Source: Rahnella woolbedingensis
Lineage (GTDB): Bacteria > Pseudomonadota > Gammaproteobacteria > Enterobacterales > Enterobacteriaceae
Direction of reading: 5' to 3'
NCBI RefSeq assembly: GCF_003602095.1
Contig: NZ_RAHH01000040.1
Span: 1-38,493, forward strand
Length of the DNA stretch: 38,493 nucleotides
This document shows positions 27,676 through 36,231 of the stretch, piece by piece. Every line of letters starts with the position of its first letter. Position 1 is the first letter of the stretch. The notes beneath the pieces are model-generated. The model was not told where the DNA came from. It saw only the letters and a program-made list of their open reading frames with translations, and searched no databases. The position numbers and the translations under genes are program-made.

Positions 27676-28056
27676 ATGAGTTATACCCACGTTTTAGTAA
27701 AGATGAATGCGGCAGAGAAGGCAAAGCCACTTGTTCATGTAGAATCCGATTTAGATGAAAACTTTGTTGTTGAGCATATTATTAAGCCATTTATTAATGG
27801 TGAGGTGATTTTCATCGATGGCTCTCGTGCGAGATCTGAAGATATTGCAAAAATATCAGTGTATAGCAGTGAGAAATGTGGCCTGGAATTGCATGATGAG
27901 GAAAATGGGAAAATAAAACAGAGCTCAGCGCGTGCTCGTGCCAACCGGATTTTTTCGGGTAATGTTGGCATGACAACATTGTCTTCAGCTATTAAGGGTG
28001 AAGGTAGCCAGGAAATTACACGTAAAGTATTCAATCAGGCGATGGGCGTTTCCTGA
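27676..28056 (+). CDS. Uncharacterised small protein
   Basis: I do not recognise this 126-residue protein. It has no signal peptide or membrane helix. The N-terminal half holds 'VVEHIIKPFINGEVIFIDGSRARSEDIAKISVY', here read as two segments, IIKPFINGEVIFIDG and an I..I.VYSS strand. This resembles the short beta-rich N-terminal module seen before nucleotide-sensing domains in some defence proteins; that is a weak visual likeness. The C-terminal half is basic and Ser/Ala/Arg-rich ('SSARARANRIFSGNVG'). A GAGG-type ribosome site precedes the ATG. It lies 171 bp after the YidB-like gene with its own leader. Confidence 0.65.
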   Translation: MSYTHVLVKMNAAEKAKPLVHVESDLDENFVVEHIIKPFINGEVIFIDGSRARSEDIAKISVYSSEKCGLELHDEENGKIKQSSARARANRIFSGNVGMTTLSSAIKGEGSQEITRKVFNQAMGVS

Positions 28057-28074
28057 TTTCCGCCAGTGACTCTA

Positions 28075-28106
28075 GCCACACCGCAAAATTTATTGCCTGG
28101 TGTGGC
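28075..28106. other. Hairpin downstream of the uncharacterised gene
   Basis: GCCACACC and GGTGTGGC form a perfect 8-bp outer stem, with GCAA and TTGC able to pair inside it. There is no T run after it, so it may be a weak terminator or an mRNA end-protecting structure. Confidence 0.45.
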
Positions 28107-28233
28107 AAGTCGCTGAAGGCCCAGCATAAATCTCATCGATAGCAAGAAATATCAGGACTGATTACGTCTTAAAAATGTTCCCAATATCGATGTTTGAGCA
28201 TCTCGATGACTGGCACTGTTTTCAGGGAGAAAA

Positions 28234-28536
28234 TCAGTAATGTCCCGTGACAGCCGCCGCAGTAACGGGATGATCAGAACCTGCGACAACCATCGTGCGT
28301 GCAACAGGATGCGCACCGTTGCCATTAGTCGCCGCTGCCATTGCAGCAGGGTGATCCGATGACATAATGGCAGCTCCGCGGGCAACCGAATGTGCTCCGT
28401 TACCACTGGTGGCTGCCGCCATTGCAACAGGATGGTCGGATGTAGCGACAACCGTTGTTCTGGCAATCGGGTGATAATTAGCAAATGCCGGAAGACTCAC
28501 GGTTGCAAAAATTAATACCATCATGATCTTTTTCAT
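28234..28536 (-). CDS. Small secreted protein of three 27-residue repeats
   Basis: The ATG at 28536 has AGAGG seven bases upstream and starts a 100-residue precursor. The signal peptide MKKIMMVLIFATVSLPAFA ends at AFA. Almost the whole mature protein is three tandem repeats: H[PS][IV]AR, six residues, SDHP, then [VA]..AA.T.GNGA. The third copy is shortened and ends TGHY. Each unit has two His positions and a small-residue segment. No known family was recognised. The frame extends upstream to 28584, but that would bury the signal peptide. A metal-binding, periplasmic buffering or acid-stress role is possible, but nothing proves it. Confidence 0.75.
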   Translation of the reverse strand: MKKIMMVLIFATVSLPAFANYHPIARTTVVATSDHPVAMAAATSGNGAHSVARGAAIMSSDHPAAMAAATNGNGAHPVARTMVVAGSDHPVTAAAVTGHY

Positions 28537-28946
28537 AATATTACCTCTATGAACTAATACATTATTTACAGCATGGAACGACAATCAACGTATCTCTTTC
28601 AGTCGGGCGCCAATGCGCAGCAAAACCTTATGGGGGAGATTTGTTTTTTCACACACCATAATCAACCCATATCACACGTATTAATAGTGCTTTTTTGTTT
28701 ATATTTAAATTTTAAAAAACACTACCTTTAGATTATATTTATTTTCAAATGGTTACTCAGTAATTCCTAAATCTCCAACATTTAAGTGCTGCGATGAGCA
28801 GATAGGGCTACTCTCGATAAGTCCATGATCATCAAATCATAAAAGTATTATTAACAGGCCCTCACGTTAAGAACGTCACAGGCAGCAAGAGTCCTCAACG
28901 TACAGCCTGCTGGCAGCAATCATTTTCGGAGCTCATGCCTGATTTT
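28537..28946. other. AT-rich gap upstream of the small secreted protein gene
   Basis: No gene is supported here. The first part must contain the promoter of the repeat protein gene, which is read on the minus strand. No terminator for the FadL-type gene was found with confidence. Confidence 0.5.
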
Positions 28947-30134
28947 TTAAAACTGATAGCTGTAGTTTACGCTGGCGAACCAAAAATAAGGATCATCATA
29001 ACTCCCTTTGTAAATCGCCGGAGATTGTACGCGCGACGACTGCATATGTAAGTATGATGCGGCAACCCCAATGTTACTTTGCTGCGTGATTTGGTATTGC
29101 GCACCCGTAGCAAAACGCCACTCGTCGCCGGTGGGTAACGTGAGGGCGACGTCGCTCTGTGAATCGTAAACTGTGCTGTCAAACGCCACGCCCGCGTTTA
29201 AACGCCACTGTTCCGTTGGGCGATACTGCACACCCAGCGCAGTATGCCAGGAGTCTTTCAGGCGGTTTTTTTTATCTTCCTCCTGCCCTGATACGGTTAT
29301 CTGCGGCGCACCAAACTGGCTCCAGTCCTGCCAGCCAAGATCTCCCATCACAGACCACTGTTTATTTATGTCATGTACCAGACTCAGCATGATTTGTTGT
29401 GGTGCCTGCACCAGTGCCGAGATGGGCAGGTCATAATCAACATTGGGTACGTCCGGGAGCCGGACTTTACCGTTGATATCAAAATTGTATTTGGTTTCAC
29501 TGGTCCAGGTGATACCGGCGCGGGTTTGATCGGTCAGCGCCATCAGCAGGCCAAGGCGATAACTCAAAGCCCAGTCGTGATCCTGCTGTTTTTCATCATT
29601 TCCCCCGACGTTACGCGTTAGCGAAAGCAAACCGTAGTTAACGTTGACTGAACCGCCAACGGAGAGTCTGTCATTGATTTTATAGGCCAGCGAGGGACTC
29701 AGCGTCATGGCAACCATGCTGCTTTTCTTGATCAAACGATCCCCCTGCCAGTTACCGTAATCAATACTCAGTCCATAGTTACCGTAGAGCCCAATCCCCG
29801 CGTAAAGATCGTCATTAATCTTTTGGGTATAGAACGCGCTGGCATTGGGGAAAAAATGCATGATATCACCGGGACTTTTCCGGCCGTTTTCGTTGTCAAG
29901 CGAGTAAGAGACATCCCCATCCATTGCCTGCAATCCACCCGTAAACATATGATCCGGCAGCCGTGTCATCCCTGCCGGGTTGGTCACTATAGTAGAAGCG
30001 TCCTGAGCACGAGCGGCCTGTCCCGCTCCCGCGAGAGCCGTATCTTCTGTACCAATCTCGTAGAAATAAAGGGCACTCGCATGGCTTGTCTGAGAGAAAA
30101 ACAGACCGAAAAAAATCAAGATCGGTTTTTTCAT
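28947..30134 (-). CDS. FadL/OmpP1-type outer-membrane transport protein
   Basis: This is a predicted 14-strand outer-membrane channel for hydrophobic compounds. The ATG at 30134 (AGG six bases upstream) gives 395 residues with a signal peptide ending SHA. The mature N-terminus 'SALYFYEIGTEDTALAGAGQAARA' and the NPAG motif ('IVTNPAGMTRLPD') are the FadL/TodX hallmarks, where the N-terminal segment forms the hatch. The protein ends in a beta strand with Phe (SVNYSYQF). It is shorter than FadL of E. coli (446). It is divergent from the DUF1254 operon, which suggests a shared substrate. Confidence 0.9.
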   Translation of the reverse strand: MKKPILIFFGLFFSQTSHASALYFYEIGTEDTALAGAGQAARAQDASTIVTNPAGMTRLPDHMFTGGLQAMDGDVSYSLDNENGRKSPGDIMHFFPNASAFYTQKINDDLYAGIGLYGNYGLSIDYGNWQGDRLIKKSSMVAMTLSPSLAYKINDRLSVGGSVNVNYGLLSLTRNVGGNDEKQQDHDWALSYRLGLLMALTDQTRAGITWTSETKYNFDINGKVRLPDVPNVDYDLPISALVQAPQQIMLSLVHDINKQWSVMGDLGWQDWSQFGAPQITVSGQEEDKKNRLKDSWHTALGVQYRPTEQWRLNAGVAFDSTVYDSQSDVALTLPTGDEWRFATGAQYQITQQSNIGVAASYLHMQSSRVQSPAIYKGSYDDPYFWFASVNYSYQF

Positions 30135-30432
30135 TTTCCACCTGAAAATTATTGTCATTATTGAAATAGTTGATGTTAATTACAGCGTAGTTTAAGTCCC
30201 CCAAATATCCATTTTAGCGATGTTTGAGTCTGCAACATAAGCCGTTCTCTTGGCAGATAAAACGGTTCAAACAGGATTGAACTAAGGTGAATTCAAAGAG
30301 AATTTTTTTTAGATAATATCAATATCATAACTGTAAAACGTAAAAAAAAGGTAACTCCGATTAAAAAACCTTTAGTCTGCAGTTTCAAGCTCATCCGCCA
30401 ATTGGCATTGACCCCAGAGCCCGAAGTAAATT
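30135..30432. other. Divergent promoter region split by the IS element
   Basis: This stretch, together with 31766-31854, formed one region between the FadL-type gene and the DUF1254 operon before the IS inserted. It contains AT-rich segments (30300-30360) likely to hold promoters. No gene is seen. Confidence 0.45.
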
Positions 30433-31760
30433 TAGACTGGCCCCCTGAATCTCCAGACATTTTGACTCACTTAATAAGTGATAGTCTTAATACTAGTTTT
30501 TAGACTGGTTATGGAGTTGAGGATGATCGATGTTTTAGGCCCTGAGCGCCGTAGACGACGTACCCCACAGGAAAAAATGGCCATCGTTCAGCAGAGTTTC
30601 GAGCCAAGTATGACAGTGTCGATGGTTGCCCGTCAGCATGGTGTTGCTGCAAGTCAGTTGTTCCTCTGGCGTAAGCAATATCAGGAAGGCAGTCTGACCG
30701 CCGTTACCTCCGGTGAACAGGTTGTTCCCGCATCGGAGCTGGCCTCAGCCATGAAGCAGATAAAAGAACTTCAGCGTCTGTTGGGTAAGAAAACGATGGA
30801 GGTTGAGCTGTTGCGTGAAGCAGTGGATATCGGCCGACAAAAAAAGTGGATAGCGCACGTACCCTTGTTACCAGAGGATGGCGAATAAGCTTCGTCAGTC
30901 GCTGTTTGCGGGTCTCACGTGCGCAGCTTCATGCGATACCGCCGTCCGGATGACTGGCAGGATCGTCGATGTAAACGTCAGCCCGATGATACTGAAGCAC
31001 TGGCCCGCATCCATGCTGTTATCGGTGAAGTGCCGACTTACGGCTATCGTCGGGTATGGGCATTGCTGCGCAGACAGTCAGAAACTGAAGGTGTCGCGGT
31101 TATTAACGCCAAACGCGTCTACCGGATCATGCGTCAGCATGCGTTATTACTTGAGCACAGGCCAGCACTGGCAGTAGCAAGCCGGGCTCACACAGGCAAA
31201 GTAGCGGTAAATGAAAGCAATCGTCGGTGGTGTTCAGACGGGTTCGAGTTCCGCTGTGACAATGGAGAAAAACTGCGTGTTACCTTCGCACTGGACTGCT
31301 GCGATCGTGAAGCGTTGCACTGGATGGCGAGTACAGGTGGGTACGACAGCGCCACGGTACAGGATGTGATGCTGGGAGCGGTGGAACGGCGCTTCGGAAG
31401 TCAGTTACCACCGAAACCAGTTGAATGGCTGACAGATAATGGTTCGGCCTATCGTGCTCACGAAACGCGACGGTTCGCGAAAATGGTGGGTCTGATACCG
31501 AGAACGACAGCAGTACGCAGTCCGGAAAGCAACGATATGGCTGAGAGCTTCGTGAAAACGATGAAGCGTGACTACATCAGCATCATGCCAAAGTCGGACA
31601 TGATGACAGCAGCGAGGCATCTTGCGGAGGCGTTCGAACACTACAACGAATGGCATCCGCACAGTGCGCTGGGATACCGGTCGCCACGGGAATATCTGCG
31701 GCATCGGACCAGTAATGGGTTAAGTGATAAAAGGTGTATGGAAATAGCGGGTCAAGATCA
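30433..31760 (+). mobile_element. IS2-like insertion sequence (IS3 family), transposase disrupted
   Basis: The left end TAGACTGGCCCCC and the right end match IS2 termini recalled from memory. The 1328-bp length is close to IS2 (1331). A 5-bp direct repeat AAATT flanks it at 30428-30432 and 31761-31765, the expected target duplication, which fixes both ends. It encodes OrfA and a broken OrfB joined by a slippery A-run (30839-30845, then G). It sits in the promoter region upstream of the DUF1254 operon, in the same direction. Confidence 0.9.
30523..30888 (+). CDS. insC: IS2-family OrfA (InsC-like DNA-binding protein)
   Basis: This 121-residue protein begins [19 protein letters not shown] and carries an IS3-type helix-turn-helix ('[19 protein letters not shown]') followed by a leucine-zipper-like helix ('[20 protein letters not shown]'). 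It nearly matches E. coli InsC. GGAG lies six bases before the ATG at 30523. The frame is also open from a GTG at 30478. OrfA alone binds the IS ends and represses transposition in IS2. The A-run near its end is where ribosomes shift frame to make the OrfAB transposase. Confidence 0.92.
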   Translation: MIDVLGPERRRRRTPQEKMAIVQQSFEPSMTVSMVARQHGVAASQLFLWRKQYQEGSLTAVTSGEQVVPASELASAMKQIKELQRLLGKKTMEVELLREAVDIGRQKKWIAHVPLLPEDGE

Positions 31761-31803
31761 AAATTTATATTTAAATTTAACGTGGCAATGCACTCTTATC
31801 TGA
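30846..31803 (+). pseudogene. insD: IS2-family OrfB (InsD-like DDE transposase), frameshifted
   Basis: The frame from GTG 30846 reads [19 protein letters not shown] and continues like InsD to 'RAQLHAI' (to about 30938), then runs into a stop. The rest (RRPDDW onward) is in another frame, consistent with loss of 2 bases near 30939. The longest intact piece starts at ATG 30919 (294 residues). DDE residues are visible: 'WCSDGFEF', 'WLTDNGS' and '[12 protein letters not shown]'. The normal stop near the IS end is also lost, so the frame reads past 31760 to 31803. Transposition in cis is unlikely. Confidence 0.8.
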
Positions 31804-31854
31804 AATATCTACTACTATTTTCAATAACATTCACAGACTCGAGACCGAGATTAT

Positions 31855-32937
31855 ATGAAAAAGGTACTTTACCTGAGCATGCTGGCTCTCTGTATCAGTA
31901 ACGCATGGGCCGCAGACGCTATCAGCCTTGATAAGGTTCGCGAACTCGAAACGACGCTTGTAGGTAAAAAAGATGTCAGTGTAACGCCTGTAAATTATGC
32001 TTTTGCCGAACTCGATGTGGCGATGAACGAAGAAGTCAAACATGGTGCAACAAATAAATTTTATCACCACCGTATGCCGATGGAGATTGATAAACAACCT
32101 GCGGTATTGATGAACCGCGATACGCTATATTCTTTTGCCATCATTGATGCTTCTCACGGTGCCACGGTTCATGTTCCCGAAGGGGATGGTCGTTATATTT
32201 CTCTGCACGTTATGGATCATGATCACACCACTGAGCATGTATATTACGGCGCAGGTGATTACAAAATTGACCCTGCCAAAGCGACTCATTTTCTGGTTCT
32301 GAATATTCGAACCCAGGTTAATCCAAACGATCCGGCTGACATCCAAAAAGCCCATGGTATCCAGGATGAATATAAAGTAACCTTCCCGGAAGGCTACACG
32401 CCAAAAGCGTTCAAGATGATTGACTGGAACAGGGATGAATTGAAAAAACTTCAGGCTCATTATCGCCAGCTCGCAGATAAACGTGGCGTCAGTAAAACGT
32501 CCGGCCCGCGTGGCGATTATCCTCAAGATGATGTCAATATCGGTGCTGCAGTGGCCACGGGTTTACTCCCTGACAAAGATGCCTGGTACTCATTTAATAC
32601 CTATAAGGTGGATAAAAATATCTGCTATACCGCGACCTATCAGGTTCCGGGAATGGCAAAACCTGATCTCGGTTTTTATTCCCTGACCATTTACGGTGAT
32701 GATCTCTACCTTCATAACGAAAAAGGATCGAGTCTTTCAAACAAAGAATTGAAACTCGACCCGGGCGGAAAAACGTTCACCATGCATTATGGTACAGAGC
32801 AAATCTGTGGAAATAATGCGCAAAACTTGCTTCTCGCACCTACGGATAACTGGACGCTGGCTTTACGTGTTTATTTTCCAACCCAGGATATTCAGGACAA
32901 TAAATATAAACTTCCTGAACCTAAGCCGGTGAAGTAA
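31855..32937 (+). CDS. DUF1254/DUF1214 secreted protein, paralog 1
   Basis: This 360-residue protein has a signal peptide (MKKVLYLSMLALCISNAWA). The N-terminal DUF1254-type part carries 'TNKFYHHRMP' (66-75) and 'MNRDTLYSF' (86-94). The C-terminal DUF1214-type part carries 'FYSLTIYGDDLYLHN' and 'DNWTLALRVYFP' (331-342). Two cysteines (257 and 318) could form a disulfide. The family is periplasmic and its activity is unknown. It is the first gene of an operon with two paralogs and a channel-like protein, just downstream of the IS, so its promoter may be altered by the insertion. Confidence 0.85.
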   Translation: MKKVLYLSMLALCISNAWAADAISLDKVRELETTLVGKKDVSVTPVNYAFAELDVAMNEEVKHGATNKFYHHRMPMEIDKQPAVLMNRDTLYSFAIIDASHGATVHVPEGDGRYISLHVMDHDHTTEHVYYGAGDYKIDPAKATHFLVLNIRTQVNPNDPADIQKAHGIQDEYKVTFPEGYTPKAFKMIDWNRDELKKLQAHYRQLADKRGVSKTSGPRGDYPQDDVNIGAAVATGLLPDKDAWYSFNTYKVDKNICYTATYQVPGMAKPDLGFYSLTIYGDDLYLHNEKGSSLSNKELKLDPGGKTFTMHYGTEQICGNNAQNLLLAPTDNWTLALRVYFPTQDIQDNKYKLPEPKPVK

Positions 32938-32996
32938 TTCATACACAGGAGGAAGGCTGAGCATTCAGTCTTCCCCTTACTCAAGAGAAGATATCA

Positions 32997-34103
32997 ATGA
33001 AAACAACCCTACGCGCTTTGGCCATCGTGGTCGCTATGCTAACCAGTTCTTCTGTGCTTGCTGTCGATACTGGCGTACAAACTGATGGGCAAGTCACGGC
33101 CCAAAACCCTTCGTTCGCCGCGACAAACGGTGTCAAGGTCACTATGGATAATCTTATCCGAGCCGAAACAGCCAAATATTTCGCCGCGGAAACATTAACG
33201 TCCGGTGGAAATAAATTCCGCCATGAACGCAAAGGTATCGACCTCAAAAATCAGACGGTTATCCGCTCAAATTTTGATCTGATTTATTCGTACGGTGTTT
33301 TCGATACTAAAGAAGGGTTAACGGTTTCTGTTCCTGCTTATGATCTCTATCAGAGCGTACATATTTTCGATGATGATCATTTCACTATCGCCGTTGTTTA
33401 TCCGGGGCAAACCGTGACCGTTAAACAGTCGGACTTAACACACGGTCGTTTTGTTTATCTCTTCATGCGTACTCAGCCCAGGAGCCTGGATGAAAAGGGG
33501 ATAGCAGAACTGAATAAGCGGCAGGATATGGTGAAAGTGAGTTTTGGTGGCACGCCTGAACCCTATAAAAGTGACGTGAAATACGATGTTGATTCCTTCA
33601 ACAAACTGCGTGCTGAAATGGTTCGCCGTGGCCCGAAAGAAGCGGTGATTTATAAAGGTTTTGTCTCTAAAGGGGATAAAATTATCACGCCGCAATACCA
33701 GTTAGTGAATATCGGCGGCTGGGGTGGGCTACCGGCAAAACACGCATTTTACTGGGTAGTGGCTCCGGGTGATGAAGGCGCTAAAAATGCACAATGTAGC
33801 TCTACCACCATACGTCCTCTTCCCGTTCAGTATGACAAAAATGGTTACTGGTCATTGACGGTTTATAATGCTGAAGGCTGGGTTAAATCTGACCCATTTG
33901 TGATTAATTCACATCATGCCAAAGCGAATAAAGATGGCAGCTACACGCTTCATTTCAACTGTGGTGACAAGGCGATTAACAATTTCCAGACTACGAAGAA
34001 CTGGAATGCATTAATGCGTGCCTACTTGCCCAATTCCGTTGACGATATCCTTAAATTCTCCAAAGACATGCAGGAAAATCATCCGGTCGTTAGTCAGAAA
34101 TAA
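32997..34103 (+). CDS. DUF1254/DUF1214 secreted protein, paralog 2 (diverged)
   Basis: This 368-residue protein has a signal peptide ending VLA and shares 'GNKFRHERKG' and a C-terminal 'YWSLTVYNAEGW' with its neighbours. The central motif MNRDT[IL]YSF is changed to 'IRSNFDLIYSYG' (89-100): the Asn, Asp and Tyr-Ser remain, but the Arg-Asp-Thr spacing is lost. This may mark a different substrate or a non-catalytic partner. It starts 59 bp after paralog 1. Cysteines in 'AQCSST' and 'HFNCGDK' sit as in the other copies. Confidence 0.82.
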   Translation: MKTTLRALAIVVAMLTSSSVLAVDTGVQTDGQVTAQNPSFAATNGVKVTMDNLIRAETAKYFAAETLTSGGNKFRHERKGIDLKNQTVIRSNFDLIYSYGVFDTKEGLTVSVPAYDLYQSVHIFDDDHFTIAVVYPGQTVTVKQSDLTHGRFVYLFMRTQPRSLDEKGIAELNKRQDMVKVSFGGTPEPYKSDVKYDVDSFNKLRAEMVRRGPKEAVIYKGFVSKGDKIITPQYQLVNIGGWGGLPAKHAFYWVVAPGDEGAKNAQCSSTTIRPLPVQYDKNGYWSLTVYNAEGWVKSDPFVINSHHAKANKDGSYTLHFNCGDKAINNFQTTKNWNALMRAYLPNSVDDILKFSKDMQENHPVVSQK

Positions 34104-34198
34104 TCCAGTATTAAGGGAAATAGGGTCGTGGCGGCTGTATTTCCCTCCTTCAGGTTAACTCGTCGATAATTATTTATAACCCTGATGAGGCAAAGTCC

Positions 34199-34978
34199 GT
34201 GAAGATAACCAAATTACTGATTGCACTTGCTCTACCCTGGGGCGCGCATGCTGCTGAAGACCACGCTCCGGATGCCGCACAGGCAAATAACCCTCTTGCT
34301 AATATGACTGCATTCAACATGCAGAACTACTATATCGGTGATATTAGCGGAACGGACAAGGATGCCAACCAGTTCTGGTTCCGTTATGCCCAGCCTTTTT
34401 CTCTGGGAGAAAGCAACTGGTTGTTACGTGCTTCTCTTCCCGTTAACACCTATCCTTCTGCGCCTGACGGAGGGCATCAGACCGGGCTGGGTGATCTGAA
34501 TCTTTTCACGGCGTATCTGATTGATACCGGCAATCCGGCCATCAGTTTTGGCTTCGGACCTCAGCTTACTGCACCCACCGCGACGGAAAATTCTCTCGGC
34601 AGCGAAAAATGGTCTGCCGGCCTGGTTAACGTGCTCTTCGACGCCAGTTCACCCAAAATTCAGTTCGGTTATCTGGCGTCATGGCAGCACAGCTTTGCCG
34701 GGGAAGGGGATCGTAGTGACGTAAACCTGGGCGCTTTCCAGCCCTTTGTCTTCTATCAACTGGGCGGCGGCACCTATCTGAGATCTGCACCTATCTGGAA
34801 CTATAACTTCCAGAATGACAGTTACGGCGTTCCGCTGGGGCTGGGCGTGGGGCAGGTCATAAAACAGGGCAAGACAGTTTATAACTTCTTTATTGAGCCA
34901 CAAGGCTCCGTTGCCGATCGCGGACCCGGGCAACCACGCTGGCAAGTTTTTGCCGGTCTGAACCTTCAGTTCAATTGA
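34199..34978 (+). CDS. Outer-membrane channel-like protein (phenol MetA-pathway type)
   Basis: This 259-residue protein with a signal peptide (ending AHAA) consists of alternating beta strands. It has a mid region '[16 protein letters not shown]' and a final strand ending LNLQFN. This looks like the small outer-membrane barrel proteins annotated as MetA-pathway phenol-degradation transporters. The start is GTG at 34199 with GAGG eight bases upstream; the operon spacing is 95 bp before and 38 bp after. Its place between DUF1254 paralogs suggests it moves their substrate across the outer membrane, which is inference. Confidence 0.65.
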   Translation: MKITKLLIALALPWGAHAAEDHAPDAAQANNPLANMTAFNMQNYYIGDISGTDKDANQFWFRYAQPFSLGESNWLLRASLPVNTYPSAPDGGHQTGLGDLNLFTAYLIDTGNPAISFGFGPQLTAPTATENSLGSEKWSAGLVNVLFDASSPKIQFGYLASWQHSFAGEGDRSDVNLGAFQPFVFYQLGGGTYLRSAPIWNYNFQNDSYGVPLGLGVGQVIKQGKTVYNFFIEPQGSVADRGPGQPRWQVFAGLNLQFN

Positions 34979-35016
34979 CACGAAAGCGTGTTATTCACTT
35001 ATACCCGAGGTAAATA

Positions 35017-36027
35017 ATGAAAAAAGTAAATGCCATACTGATGACGACCATGATCATGGGCTCTTCAGCATACGCGGCTCAAACGGTTACCCCAGAAAAC
35101 TATGCCCGTGCCGAAGTTGACCTTTCTTATCAGAACGTGGTTAACGATGTTGGCAGCAATAAATTCCGCCATGACCGCACACTGATGCCACTGGATAAGC
35201 AACCTGCGGTGACCATGAACCGCGACACGATTTACTCCTTTGGTGTCTACTATGTTCCGAATGGCACGACGGTAACGTTGCCTAAATCGAAAGATGGCCG
35301 CTACCAGTCGGCAATGATCATGCAGAATGATGACTTTACTGATCAGGTCTTTTATGGCCCGGGTACTTTTGAGATAAAATCAAAAACCGAATTTGCGGCA
35401 ATCGTGGTGCGCACTCAGGTGAATCCTGGCGATCCGCAGGATATTGACTATGTCCATAAATTACAGGATGAAATATCCGTAAAATGGCCTGCCGGTACCA
35501 AGGTTAAGTCTTATAAGCCTGTTGACTGGGATAAGGACAGCCTGATGACATTGCGTAAGCAATATCAGGCCGAGGCAGCGAAATTGCCTAACTTCAACGA
35601 CACCGCCGGTGCGCGGGGCAAAATTGATCCGAAGATGCTGCGTCTTAGCGCCTCTGTCGCACTCGGTTTGCTTCCGGCACAAGATGCTGTTTATCTCTAC
35701 CGTGACTTTGGCCTGAGCGGCGATAAATGCTACAAAGCCACCTATAGCAAACCAGACTTCAACGAGGGCGGTTTCTTTTCCTTCACGATGTATGGTGCGG
35801 ATAAATACCTGCACGATGAGAATTCTATTTTGAACAACAGGACCATTAAATTCGATCAGGATGGTAAATTCACAATTTACTATGGTCCTGAAAAGGTGTG
35901 CGGAGCGCAGAAAAACTGGCTACCTACTCCTGGAGATAACTGGTATCTGGGAATGCGTATTTATCGTCCGGGTGAGTCAGTCATTAATGGTACTTATACC
36001 GTACCGACACCTGTCGAAGTGAAATAA
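35017..36027 (+). CDS. DUF1254/DUF1214 secreted protein, paralog 3
   Basis: This 336-residue protein has a signal peptide ending AYA. It keeps the family motifs 'SNKFRHDRTL' and 'MNRDTIYSF' (67-75), the two cysteines (DKCYKATY and EKVCGAQ) and the C-terminal 'DNWYLGMRIYRPGES'. It is clearly closer to paralog 1 than to paralog 2 in the central motif. It is the last gene of the operon, 38 bp after the channel gene, and is followed by a terminator. Confidence 0.85.
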   Translation: MKKVNAILMTTMIMGSSAYAAQTVTPENYARAEVDLSYQNVVNDVGSNKFRHDRTLMPLDKQPAVTMNRDTIYSFGVYYVPNGTTVTLPKSKDGRYQSAMIMQNDDFTDQVFYGPGTFEIKSKTEFAAIVVRTQVNPGDPQDIDYVHKLQDEISVKWPAGTKVKSYKPVDWDKDSLMTLRKQYQAEAAKLPNFNDTAGARGKIDPKMLRLSASVALGLLPAQDAVYLYRDFGLSGDKCYKATYSKPDFNEGGFFSFTMYGADKYLHDENSILNNRTIKFDQDGKFTIYYGPEKVCGAQKNWLPTPGDNWYLGMRIYRPGESVINGTYTVPTPVEVK

Positions 36028-36039
36028 AATTTCGGGCGA

Positions 36040-36062
36040 GGGCCAGGTAACACTGGCCTTTG
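36040..36062 (+). terminator. Terminator of the DUF1254 operon
   Basis: GGCCAG and CTGGCC form a 6-bp stem around GTAACA, followed by TTTGT. The hairpin starts 13 bp after the last stop codon. Confidence 0.7.
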
Positions 36063-36071
36063 TGGATATCC

Positions 36072-36104
36072 GGGGGGGGGGGGTGTCAGAGGTTTTGGAA
36101 CCTC
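36072..36104. repeat. Run of 12 G and an adjacent hairpin
   Basis: Twelve consecutive G (36072-36083) are followed by GAGGTT-TTGG-AACCTC (36089-36104). They lie between two convergent terminators. G runs of this length are prone to slippage. No gene reads through it, apart from a doubtful 20-codon frame at 36118-36180. Confidence 0.7.
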
Positions 36105-36178
36105 CACGAATGTTATTATGTCCCTGCGTCGCTTCCTGCGTCAGCTTGCCGCAACGGTGACGAAGGAAGAGGCACAAT

Positions 36179-36205
36179 AAAAAATCCCCGGCCGGAGCCA
36201 GGGAT
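36179..36205 (-). terminator. Terminator of the right Ig-repeat gene
   Basis: This is the same hairpin as at 1937-1962, inverted: ATCCCCGGC (36184-36192), loop CGGA, GCCAGGGAT (36197-36205). On the minus strand it runs into a T tract at 36183-36179. Confidence 0.85.
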
Positions 36206-36231
36206 GAATTAAGGTCAGAGCAAGTCAGGGG

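Noticed and set aside
30878..31177. Separate 99-codon gene after OrfA
   Set aside because: It overlaps the frameshifted start of the IS transposase in the wrong frame and has no match to any transposase segment.
36118..36180. 20-codon frame beginning MSLRRFLRQL
   Set aside because: Too short, no clear ribosome site, and it ends where the opposing terminator begins.
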